NCBI GenBank assembly: GCA_900708905.1
Contig: CAADRB010000007.1
Span: 2,773,389-2,837,388 of the forward strand
Source of the DNA: Hymenolepis diminuta
Taxonomy: Eukaryota; Platyhelminthes; Cestoda; Cyclophyllidea; Hymenolepididae
Length of the DNA: 64,000 bases
Direction of reading: 5' to 3'
The position numbers and the translations under genes were made by a program. The notes under the pieces were generated by a model. It saw only the letters and a list, made by a program, of their open reading frames with translations. It was not told the DNA's origin and searched no databases. Position 1 is the stretch's first letter. Each line of letters starts with the position of its first letter. This document shows positions 37,440-47,945 of the stretch, in pieces.

Positions 37440-38792
37440 TCAGACATTTTTTTTCTTTTCATCATCCTGGTTTTCTTGCTGAAACTCTGGATAACAAGCT
37501 TTCATGTGGTTTCGTAGCCATCTTCTTTTCACACTATTCTTGTAGCACCTATCTAGTGGCCAGGGGAGACTATCAGTTGGTAGACCATCCTAGGGTTTAA
37601 AGTGATCGATTTGTCTGTGCCTATCCATATCACTTTTACTTGCAAAGGGTGGATGACACCATCGGATAAATATGATCAAACTTATAATACTTGAAAAACA
37701 AAATTTTTGTTACTATTAACAAATGCTTGCATATTGACGTAATAAATCGATTAATATTTAGGAACAAATTTAGGCAAAAATATCTACTGAACGCAACCTA
37801 ACAATTGAAAAAATTGAACAAATACTACAGTTCAAATTCATCCCTTTTCAGTAAAACTTAACCTATTCCAGAACCTCAGTTATCACACAATTGTTTAATT
37901 TACCATTTATTTTTTTGCAAAAGGATTATACTAAGAAAATTATTGGGATAAAAGAACTTGGGATTAGTGCTTTCCGAAGGTTTAAAAACATCTTTTAAAA
38001 GCCCAAACCGAATGTTGGCACTCTATACTCAAAATGCTCATGCACAAATGCAAACACGAATACTTCAAGCAGCATTTATTTATCAAAAAGGTAAATTTTG
38101 ATAGTACAAATTAGACAGTGCACAAAACCTTTAGCCATGTATTTTGAGAAAATTCTAAACGAAGTTGAAATTAATTTGGAAGGGTGATTTGCCACCCCTG
38201 CTTCTACTTGTTCCTATACTTCGGAGAAATTCTTTAGCATCACAGGGACGGTTTATGCAGACTTTGGTAACAAGGCGAACAAATAAGAAGGTCTTATCTT
38301 TGCAGGCATTCCAAAGATTGTTTACCTCAGGCTGGGTTACATTGACGGTGAAACTTGTGACTTTTTCGTGATCAGTAGTAACGCCGGAAAGGAAAGAATC
38401 TTGATCAGGACTACAGTGCATATGGCAGAACAGATCCCGCATCAGCTTATAGCATTTGCTGCAAAGTTAAGAATATGAATATTTTTAATATAAGTTTAAT
38501 ATTCAGATTCATGCTAAAATATCAATACTTACCCTCCAAACCAGCGGCGGCCCTCATGCAAACCTTTCTCTAACATTTTGATTTGATCATCATTGCAGCA
38601 TACATTAGAACCAGTGGGATATTTAGGACAGAGTTTGTGAACTTTTTTAGTTGCTTTTAGATAACCGATGTTGGCCGGAAGACAAACATGGTTTCTTTGA
38701 CTTCCACAAATACCCTGTACAACACAGGTAGCATTAATAGAAACAATTATTGCGAAAAATATCACAAAAACGATCCCGTATTTTACCATCAC
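37440..38792 (-). CDS. Stand-alone NPC1 N-terminal (sterol-binding) domain protein, secreted
   Basis: Exons are 38792-38533, 38458-38161 and 37589-37440 (235 residues). A hydrophobic signal peptide (residues 1-21, KYGIVFVIFFAIIVSINA) is followed by the Niemann-Pick C1 N-terminal domain: CVVQGICG, KLCP, VCCNDDQIKML, YKLMRDLFCHMHC, NNLWNACKD and SPFQINF match the vertebrate domain in order. In NPC1 this luminal domain takes cholesterol from NPC2. Exons 1-2 hold 12 cysteines matching human C25, 31, 42, 63, 74, 75, 100, 109, 113, 160, 177 and 184, which are six complete disulfides. Human Q79, which contacts the sterol hydroxyl, is kept (Q70); N41 is V36. Exon 3 joins in phase and has PLDRC and KAC about where human C227 and C243 lie, then a charged tail and a stop. 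No membrane segments follow. Without the last splice the protein ends at 38155 after 187 residues; AATAAA occurs after both ends (38075-38080, 37261-37266). Exons 1-2 are firm; exon 3 is moderate. Confidence 0.8.
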
Positions 38793-41439
38793 TGATAAAG
38801 AAAAAAATGCAGGTTAATATTTTAATATAAAATTAGTACAAACGACGTGGAATAATACTAAATAATAATATGATAAACTGATTTCGCTTGAAAAAAAAGA
38901 AATTTATATTAAATGATTTCTTTATTTTATCCCACCTGATGATTAAGGCTAAGATTTGATCGCAAGAAAAGTGAGCACTCCCTGCTCTTAAAAAGGGACT
39001 GATTAGCAGAACTCGAGACCGAGTCATTAAAACACTTTAAAGGCTTTTATTAATATTCAATGGTCTTTGTTTAAAAATAAAAGAACGCTGATATTGAGGG
39101 AATTTAAAAATAGATTATACTAAATTTCTAAAAAATTATTATTAAGGTGAGATGATTTGTTCCGCTGCATACATCTACATATTTTGCAAAATGAATTGCA
39201 AATTGTACTTGTTAATTAAGTTATTCTAGCCTTAAAATTTAATATATATATATTTAATTACGAGCACTTTATAATAAGGTCGATTTTCATCGTACGTTTA
39301 CTGTATTATTTGCGCATAACTTGCATAAGCGTCATCATAAAATGATTAAAACTTTTGTTTTATTTTAATGTTGCTTCTAAATTCAATATTTATATATTAA
39401 AACTTCTCGAACTCCACACATTTATTTATTTATCCTCTTGCTACATGTCACATATGAATAAGTGGATGATTTTTTTTGCCTCAATAATTATCTGATTTTA
39501 AAGTGAATCCACTCCCCTCATTCTTGTTCTCCAGGTATATAGCTAAAGAAAATATTACCATATTACATATAACAGACATATGTCTACAGTCAAATTTTGT
39601 TTATTTTCCTATTTAGAATATTATGAGTACCAATAAACCTTTACTTGTTAAATAAGAGCTTAGTCCGCAGTTGTCGAACAATAAATTAAATCACTTATAG
39701 CTAACCATAATTATACCAATACATTTTCAGAATACCTTGTCTTAGGAAGAAAACGGCATATTCTGTAATTTGCATTCAGAAATTTATATTCAATTTTTTA
39801 ATTACTGAACCCAGAAAATAAACCACAAAATTTTCACCACTAATCTGGGATCAAGAAATATCATCATAGAAAATCTGCGATTAGAAACTCGATTTCTTCT
39901 AGCCTCATTTATTAATCAGTGAGGTGAATAAAAATCATTGATGTATCTTGAGAGCGTGTCAATTGAGTGACAGAAAGGACCACAGAAAACATCAAAAATA
40001 ATTTTAATATCAGGTTAAATAATATTATATGTAAGTTTAAAGTTAAATGGGACTTCAGCTAGCCCTCATGTTTTTCGTTACATACACGTTATTTCATTGT
40101 AATATGCATTGCCATTCCATTGTGTTTTGCATTATCAACTATATACATTTACCACTATTGGTTATTTGAAAGTATGAAACTGATGGCAATATTAAATAAA
40201 TCTATGGCTGTGCTATGTCATATCTACTAACAAAATGAGTTTGTGAACCAAGTCCCTTTTGTCTCCTTATCTTCATCTGATACAAAAAACTGATAGGATC
40301 ACCTCAAGGATTATCAGATGTACTCTAGACAATGAGCAATTACGGAAATATTATCCAAAATAGCTTTTAGTTCAGTCACTATAATTACCTTAGGTGCCCA
40401 GTTACGTTAGGTTAAGAAATATCTCCTTTCAACACTAATAGTCTTCCTAAGGAATAACAGGATACAACACCCTTTTCATATCAGAAAGGCATGTTTAAAT
40501 AAAAGAGATGAGTTAGGAACTTAGATTTGAGGTATTAACGCAGTGAGTGACAACCGGATAATGATATAGAAGATAAATCGGAGTTGATTGTTAATTTCTT
40601 TTATTCCTCTGATAAACAACAATTAACAACCATCGACTGGAAACTATTGTGTATTCACCTCATTCTTTGTAAATACTACCATAAACCAAAGCATATCCAT
40701 TCATCTCTTGCTTTTCATACCTAGATTTCAACATAATAAATAGATTTAAAGTATTAGCCCGTATAACGATATCCATCGGTGGTTTTCCCAGCCGATTGCA
40801 AGAAAAGTAAAGTTTAAAATCCTATGAAGATGATGATGAAAGACACTGGGTCCATTCTTTGGACGGATGGACTTTTCATAGGTCAGGTTACCTTTATCAT
40901 CGGTACAAATGTGTAGACGGTATCAGCTTTTCATTGCTTGTCTAACAGATACAGCCATCAGTGCTTAAGCAGTCAATCCTTAAAAACAGCCAATGTCAAG
41001 AGAATAAATTATCCGAAAGATAAAGTGCTCCTCTCTTTATTCGTTTACCTGACTTAATTCAACAATAACTTCAGCATTATTACGAGGTCGTTTAGTTAAA
41101 AGTAGTAAATCTAAACGGTTGTTTGAAAGTGACGAGAAAGGAATCTAACTTAATACAGTTATTGCTGCACGAAAATACGAAAGCATGATAACGAAATAAT
41201 GGTAGTGAACAGAATCAGGCCAGCATTGAAGCAGAATGTACAATAAAGGTTACTCGGAAATCATTCTTTATTGGCACCTTCAATTTCCCTCAATAAAGGC
41301 AGACCAATAAACTCTAAACCTATTGAAAAAATTTGTTTCCCAATATCCATAATAAATATATAGAGGTATTTAAAAGTCTCTGATAGAAGTTCTCAAGCTG
41401 TCAAGTTATGTCAGATTCGAAATATTTTGTGGATAAATC
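38793..41439. other. Intergenic, AT-rich
   Basis: I see no gene or recognisable repeat here. The minus-strand open frame at 38833-39027 is upstream of the NPC1-domain gene and has no family similarity. AATAAA on the minus strand at 41267-41272 could serve the candidate exon at 41440-41640. Confidence 0.5.
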
Positions 41440-41640
41440 TTATAGCCGGATGAACATCATTGACACTTGAACTAAATAGATGGGCTTAAGTAAGAATTTG
41501 AGTCGAAAAAATATGTCATTCTTGTCATTAACACCAATCTCAATTTGACATTTATAACAATAGTCTCTAACGTGTTCATATAGCATGCGACAATTAAAAG
41601 CATAGCCGTATGCGATGAAAACGAGTAATATTACTGAAAT
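41440..41640 (-). CDS. Candidate exon, unknown product (possible 3' exon of the subunit e gene)
   Basis: After a TACTCAG acceptor there are 66 open codons beginning ISVILLVFIAYGYAF, then CRMLYEHVRDYCYKC and a basic, partly hydrophobic remainder ending in TAA. It starts in phase 0, and the upstream V-ATPase subunit e exon ends in phase 0 at a GTGATA donor, so the two could be spliced to give a C-terminal extension of about 66 residues. Subunit e proteins normally end near that point, so this may instead be an unrelated small exon. No domain was recognised. Confidence 0.3.
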   Translation of the reverse strand: MSVILLVFIAYGYAFNCRMLYEHVRDYCYKCQIEIGVNDKNDIFFRLKFLLKPIYLVQVSMMFIRL

Positions 41641-42040
41641 CTGAGTATTACAGTAACATGAAGACAAATGTAATAAATCAAGGACAGAACACATGTACTA
41701 AATTTCAAGGTTGCAACAATTGATTTTAAATAAGGGAAAAGAATAGTTAAAAATGATCACATGAACAATTAGTAAGGGACTCAAAACATCAAACTACCTA
41801 AGGAAAGAAGTGATAAAGTTTTTATCAATAATCAAGCAAACTATATTTAGAGATCGAATGTATACAATAAATCCACTTGGATAAACATGTAAAATTCATA
41901 TAGAAATGAATGAAAGAAAACGGCTTTTTGTTCCAAGCTACCATTTCGGCTGAAAGTAAAAGAATATAATTTCAATAAAATATAATGGAAGTGACAAGTC
42001 TAAAAACCAACAAGAATATATGCAAAATCAATAGTATCAC

Positions 42041-42347
42041 CTTCCATTCTAATTGCATAACGCGCAAAGTTTTCGAAGATAATGTTGGCCCATAAAATGG
42101 ATGCCACTGTGCCAAAAAGAAAATAAGCCAACTGAAAAATATGCATTTACCAAATTATAACTTACGACAGGTAACAACAGATAGCAGTCAATACAATGGA
42201 AACACGCCACAACCTAAAGTTTACAAAGTAAGAGCAACGAACATACTCTTTATTGGGGCTCTTGGGGACACAAAATGGGCCAATAATCCCAACCAGACCC
42301 CAAAAACTCGTCATTACAGCAAAGGGAATAAAGAATCCAAGAGACAT
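42041..42347 (-). CDS. ATP6V0E: V-type proton ATPase subunit e
   Basis: Exons on the minus strand are 42347-42247, 42213-42166 and 42131-42041, giving the first 80 residues. The family is about 80 residues long. Two membrane segments are present: the first runs MSLGFFIPFAVMTSFWGLVG and ends in the family motif VPKSPNK, and the second runs IVLTAICCYLSWLIFFLAQ and is followed by HPFYGP. The human protein has the same layout (FWGFVG, PKGPN, CCYLFWLI, LNPLFGP). Subunit e belongs to the membrane V0 sector of the proton pump that acidifies endosomes and lysosomes. The introns are 33 and 34 nt. The first has a length divisible by three and no stop, so the frame stays open if it is retained, but splicing restores the exact family spacing between PN and CCYL. 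After K80 the frame can read on for 22 codons to a TGA, or splice at GTGATA to a further exon. Confidence 0.88.
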
Positions 42348-45300
42348 CCCCAGAGTTTCTATTGTGCGACTCAATTGTAAGTAGTTAAAACAAATATAAA
42401 TGTGGTCCAAACGGCAACAGTATCCTTTATTTTTAATTTTATGCTAATTTATTTACTTCATTTAATTTATTTAACTTAACTGGCTATCTTTTTGAAATTT
42501 TAATTGAGCTGTGTATGTTTGCCTTTAAAATATTAATAAAAGATAATGTTTTCAGAGAACAATAGTTGTACAGGGTATTTTAATTAGCATTTTTTATTTA
42601 AAAGCAATTTTTCTATACAGTTTTATAAGTTATTTAATTCACCTCGTTATTTATTGATCTCCCGTCCTTTGTCATATATACTGCCGTTAAACATTTCATA
42701 AACTATTATGACTAAATGTCAAGTTAGAATCTTTGTTTATTCCCTTAATCTTATTATTTTATTATTTTTAATAGTAAATAGCACCAAAATACTACTTTGG
42801 TATTTAGTTGAAATCACAGAATTACGACGTTAGAGTTTTTTAAGCTGTTTAATTAGATCAATAAAAATATCATATTCACTTAAATTGCCGATCAAGTTCT
42901 TTTGGTCGAACGGGGTTAGTAAATGATTTGCTAGGTCTTTATTTCTCAACTTTTTACTTTCTCCAATCTGAGAATATGTAAAAATTTTGCATGGTTCATG
43001 TAAAATGTGAAAAGTGAATTTGATAACATTTTTACCAAATATAAATTCTTATTAATATTGCCTTTCGCGAAAAGAGATCATTTTAAACATTCTACTCAAA
43101 TTTTATCAGTAGCGTGCTTCACCTCATTCCGATGTCAACAGGAGAATTAGAATTCTTGCATTGTTTTTTATATTTTTGTCGGCATTTAATTCAATAATAT
43201 TAAATATAAGTTTAAATTTGATAAATATTTCATTATAGCCGCATTTGGACACCGGCCAATTTAATAAAACCAACCTCGTGGTACTTAGGGTACACTAGGT
43301 TATAATTTTTCTGTAATAATTTCTTATATTTGTAACAAATGTGAATGAGTGCACGATTGTCGATACGAGGAGCCCTTTTAAAATATGTTCTAATTACATG
43401 TACTCCTTAGCAACAACGTTCCAAGAAGCCACGCTCTCTCTGTAAAGTTTTGCGAGTCGTTAAAGCATGAGATATTGTGATAGGCGTAACATTTTGGGAA
43501 CTACCTACAAAACCTTGACGTAATATGGGCTGACAAGATAACATCTTTATATATTATGTTGATTTTAACTGACAAAGTTGTTTTATTTGATGACAAGAGG
43601 AGGTTAATTATACACAAGTCGCCTTCTCAACATGGGTTCGTCATGTTGTACGGCACTGAGAGTCAGGAGTCCACAGTGATATTGATAGCCTTATTGTTAC
43701 CACGGGTGATGTTTTGTCGTCTACTAGAGTCTGGTTAAAGTCCTTGCAAAGTTCTCCGTGCTGCTCTTTAATGGAATCAAACAACTATTTAAAAGGCGGT
43801 CGAAAAATTAAATATTGAAATCGATTAAATAATCAAAAATAGTGTATTTAGGTATTTAGGGAAAGCATTAATATTTACCTTATTCCTTAATTATAGCATT
43901 TCATTCTTAAATGTGACTTGTCTTATTTATCATTTGGTATCAATGACTTCATGGTCGAAAATGATCTTAAATTCTAAGGTAAAAGTTATGTATTGGACCA
44001 CCGAGCACCCACTTTATTCATCATTCTCAACGCCAAATGTATCAAATTCTGTGATAGTGGATTGAAAGGAGGTTGTTGTACGCATAGTTCATATTTGCTA
44101 GATTTGACCTATTTAATATCTCTTTCCGACAAATAAGTCAAGCGAATTTCTGGTCAGGGTATGTGTTCTACGGAAATTATGGATACTCATAATGTTGCAA
44201 AAAATTAACAAATGAAACTCTGACCAAATAAATTAACTCTGTTGATGAAGAAGTCGGTCATAATTACGACTCTCCTTTTCTATTGAAATCTAGTTTTGAG
44301 CAATTGCTGGCAAACAATTGGACAACCGGTTTACCGTGATGTTGAAAAGATTTTAAGGTATTAAAAGTAGTCAAAGGTCTCTCTACTCTGAGGGACTCGC
44401 TAATCGTGATATTTCTACCACGGAAAATACTTTAAGTTCTCAAGTAAATGGAAATTTTGCCTAAATTTGACAACTGAAGGCAATATTTTAATTAAAGTAC
44501 AGTATGAAAGTTTTGCAGATTTATTAAAAAATCCTGCATCTGATTAATAAATAATACTTACATAGACCTCTCCTTCCAAACAAGAATTTTTGAACAAGAT
44601 TAAAGGCTAAAATGCGTCAGCATATGCATTTAGCAATGCTTTTCCTATATGTTTAAAATTTAACATGACTGAAATTTAAATGTTTTTAAAACTTAGGATT
44701 TTCTTAAAATTTTTGAATTAATGAACATAATTTCTTCCTAATATTAGATATAGAGCAGTGCAGGAAGAGATCACTAGTTTATTGAACACCGACAAAGTAA
44801 TGACTTAATGAATAGAGGAGAGAGTAGAGAGGAAGAGGACGGAGAAAGTAGGACCAAAAGATGTTCTCTAAGGGCGTACACACCGACCCACTATATTATG
44901 GTATATTCATTCACATATTGAGGTATTAACTGGCTGCACGTAGTTTGCCCTTCTTCTTCTCTTAAATAAATATAACTACAATGCGTACTGTGACCAGCAA
45001 TTTTGTTTTTGCATTCTTGAGCATTAATCTGTCTTATAAATAAATATATGTATATATTGATATATTATTTAATTCAATACATTCTAGTGAGCATTCCATT
45101 CTTTGACATTCTATGCTATATCATTTTTCATTCTAAACTAAAATTAAAACTTTATAATTTCCGGCAAAGTTTTATTCTTACAAATCACCTTTCACTTTGG
45201 TTTCCTTTGGAAATGATTCGAAGAACTTATTAATGTAAATAAAGAATCAAAACTCCTAAATACTGTTGAATAATTTGATCACACCGCGAAAGGATGTACA

Positions 45301-45459
45301 TTAATATAGTAGGAAGTGCGATCTAAATGGGGCTTAATTGATGAACACCTCATAAACACAAAAAGAAGGGACATAAAGCCCTATCAGAATATGAAAGGCA
45401 GAAAGATAGGCCAAGAAGCACCATCCTAAGTTCAAAGACCTAGTGCTTAACTACTTTAT

Positions 45460-45681
45460 TTGTATCCGCAAATAGATGACAACGAAGTGTACATTTATGA
45501 GTTCACTCCGCATATTTTGTTAATAAAATTAAAACCTTTCTTAGTAATTCCTTCCAGCTTTCGTTTTTACATTCCAAATCACAAGGAGCTAGAAAATACT
45601 CATGACAGGATTAAACTGAAAAATTTATTTAATCGTTTAAATCAAATAATTGAGTCAATTTCAGTAGACGCTTCCGGCTAG
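45460..45681 (+). CDS. Open stretch of unknown product
   Basis: This is a 73-codon open stretch ending at TAG. It contains VYIYEFTPHILLIKLKPFLV, FRFYIPNHKELENTHDRIKL and a final IIESISVDASG. Its composition, with charged and hydrophobic residues alternating and few Asn/Lys homopolymers, looks more protein-like than neighbouring frames. A CAAATAG acceptor at the start of the open part would permit a terminal exon. I do not recognise the product, and no partner exon was found. Confidence 0.25.
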   Translation: MYPQIDDNEVYIYEFTPHILLIKLKPFLVIPSSFRFYIPNHKELENTHDRIKLKNLFNRLNQIIESISVDASG

Positions 45682-47935
45682 TTGTAAGAAAGCTATTATC
45701 CGCTCAACTAGAGCAAAAATACTGAAAGCCGAATAACTCAATTTTTTAGGAGACAACACTTCTGTTGTCAAAAGAACAATAGCTGCCCAGATTCCATTGG
45801 TACGGGTGGCTTAGCGATAAAATTGTGATCTATTGTTCATACGCCGATTATCGTCTGCCTGTCATAATAGTGAAGCAAAAAACCAGATCGTTATTTATGT
45901 TTTAAACAATCAAAATAAACTCCAAAAGAAACGCTCTACCGAAGAATATTAAAAACTTAAGTCGTGGAATAATGTGAATAATACATTACTAAAATTTTAG
46001 TGTCTAGAATAATATTAAACTTTCATTTTTAAGCAATGAATGCAAGGGAATGCAAAGACTGTCTTTATCTAAATAGAGTGACAATCTCTTGCAAAAACAT
46101 AAAATTATTGCCTTAAAATATATTATATTATATATTTGTATTAAACTAATGAACTTTCTGCCGGCTAATGGAGCATCGCTTTTATAAATTTTAGAAGCTG
46201 GGAAACTACATGAAAGAGACATGTTTTAAGGAGAGAGCAGGAAGATGAACAAAAGCAAATGTTGAGTACTAATTTTCAGAGCGTTGATAACCAATAGGAG
46301 ACAAGGCTTATCAATTTCAGATAGCTGATGCTTAAGAGTATCCGTGTGGAAGGTTACAATACACAGATTCTAATTAAATATAAAAGCCTCCCCTGATTGA
46401 GCTAGGTACACATTATCATATGAAGTTTAAGAGAGAGCATACGTGGGTTAACATCCTTGTGGTTATGACAAATAGCTAAGAGACTAATGTCAACATAAAA
46501 CGATAAGAGATAAGAAAAGGGCAAATTCAATAACCTGTAGGAATATACTAATCATTTATCTAAAACAAAGGTGCCGTTGAATAAATAAATCAGGTCTAAT
46601 CCTGTTAGGTCACTAAAGCACCTTTGGCGTTTTGACTTAAGATGGAATATTGAGGTAAATTATGATGTGATGTTAAATATCATTGATTTCCTAGTGTTAG
46701 AAGATGTGTATATTTGTTTGCTTTGATGCTCTCAACATCAGTTTATCAGATTTTCACATATATAGGCCTCATACCTAATCTCATTGATATGTCATTGGCG
46801 AATTATCCGATTAATGGTTCTCTTTCTATAAATATCTTTATTTGATTTTGTCTAACTGCACTTATCTTGTATTAGGGGAACAGAATTCAGTAAACACTAT
46901 TTTGAGAAACTTACATTCGAGTGATCATCTTACTGGCCAGACTTGACCAACACTGTTGACTATTCATGTTACCGGATGTGCACTAATAGTCTGACTTGGA
47001 CTATTGGCCGTTACTAATTGATGCACATTATTTTCCATAAAATTCGTAATATTTTGAAACCCCATCTGGCCAGACCTTAGTTGTTTCTCTGACAATCCAG
47101 AAAGTCCAAAAGAAGTAGGCAAAGGCTACTGCATTGCCTATTCTTTTTGTACGGTATTCATTGGATTTATAAAGATACTTGTGATCAAAGGCCATGTGAC
47201 TAGGCGGTTAAAGTGATGCGCATCAAAATATATTTTCATCTCCACCGGAGATGGAAATGCCTTATATTTCAGGTCATATTCGAATAGGCATTATTAATGG
47301 CAGATATGTTGAAAAGTGTAGCTCTAATAGCAAATAAATAATTCAGTTCTTCAACTTTGAGGATATCGCAATTAATCCATCATTCATCAATTAGAAAACT
47401 TTAACTGGATAAAACAATGCACTTCCAGATCTATCATTTTTGTAATATGTTTATTTGACTTAGGCATAAATAGATTTTGTTTATATTCACTGTTAAAAAC
47501 TACAGAAAAAGTAGAGTTACTTATAACGAATTTACTATGCATGGAACAATGCTGCCATAATGTTTCAACCTAAATATTTCATTTTTTATGAATGCATGTA
47601 TTTGCGGAAAAAGTCTTCGGGATGTATAATGCATATTCAAGTCAAATAGGTTGGTTGTTTATGTTTGTGTTGGGCTTTGTACTTATTTAATAAGGCCAAG
47701 TTGTCTAAAATGCTTAAAAGCTGAAGTTTTCAGAAAATGCAGATTGTGACCATATTTTTAAAGTAATATGATTTTCAAAGAGAATAAGGGAAAAGAAACA
47801 AAGCTGCTATTTTTCTAACCTGGTTCCCATTAGATATCTTACTACTTTGTATTGGTGATTAATTACACTCTTGAATCTGAGTGCTCAAACTTTCCACGCT
47901 GATTAGAAGAAGAGCTAGCATCGTTTAATTTGGCC

Positions 47936-47945
47936 GGGGGGGGGG
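47936..47945. repeat. Run of ten G
   Basis: A homopolymer of ten G in otherwise AT-rich sequence. Length errors or polymorphism are likely at such sites. Confidence 0.95.

Noticed and set aside
37440..37589. Zinc finger-like reading (RRWLRNHMKAC) as a relative of the C2H2 gene exon that also begins DGL
   Set aside because: There is no C-x2-C pair, and the stretch joins the NPC1-domain exon in phase with cysteines near the expected places, which explains it better.
43556..43738. Plus-strand 60-codon open frame with a fairly protein-like composition
   Set aside because: No family was recognised and no splice or poly(A) context supports it.
45780..45870. Possible sixth SINE-like copy (GGGTGGCTTAGCGA)
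   Set aside because: Only the head region resembles the family; the GATGCACACCCAGTGA body is missing.
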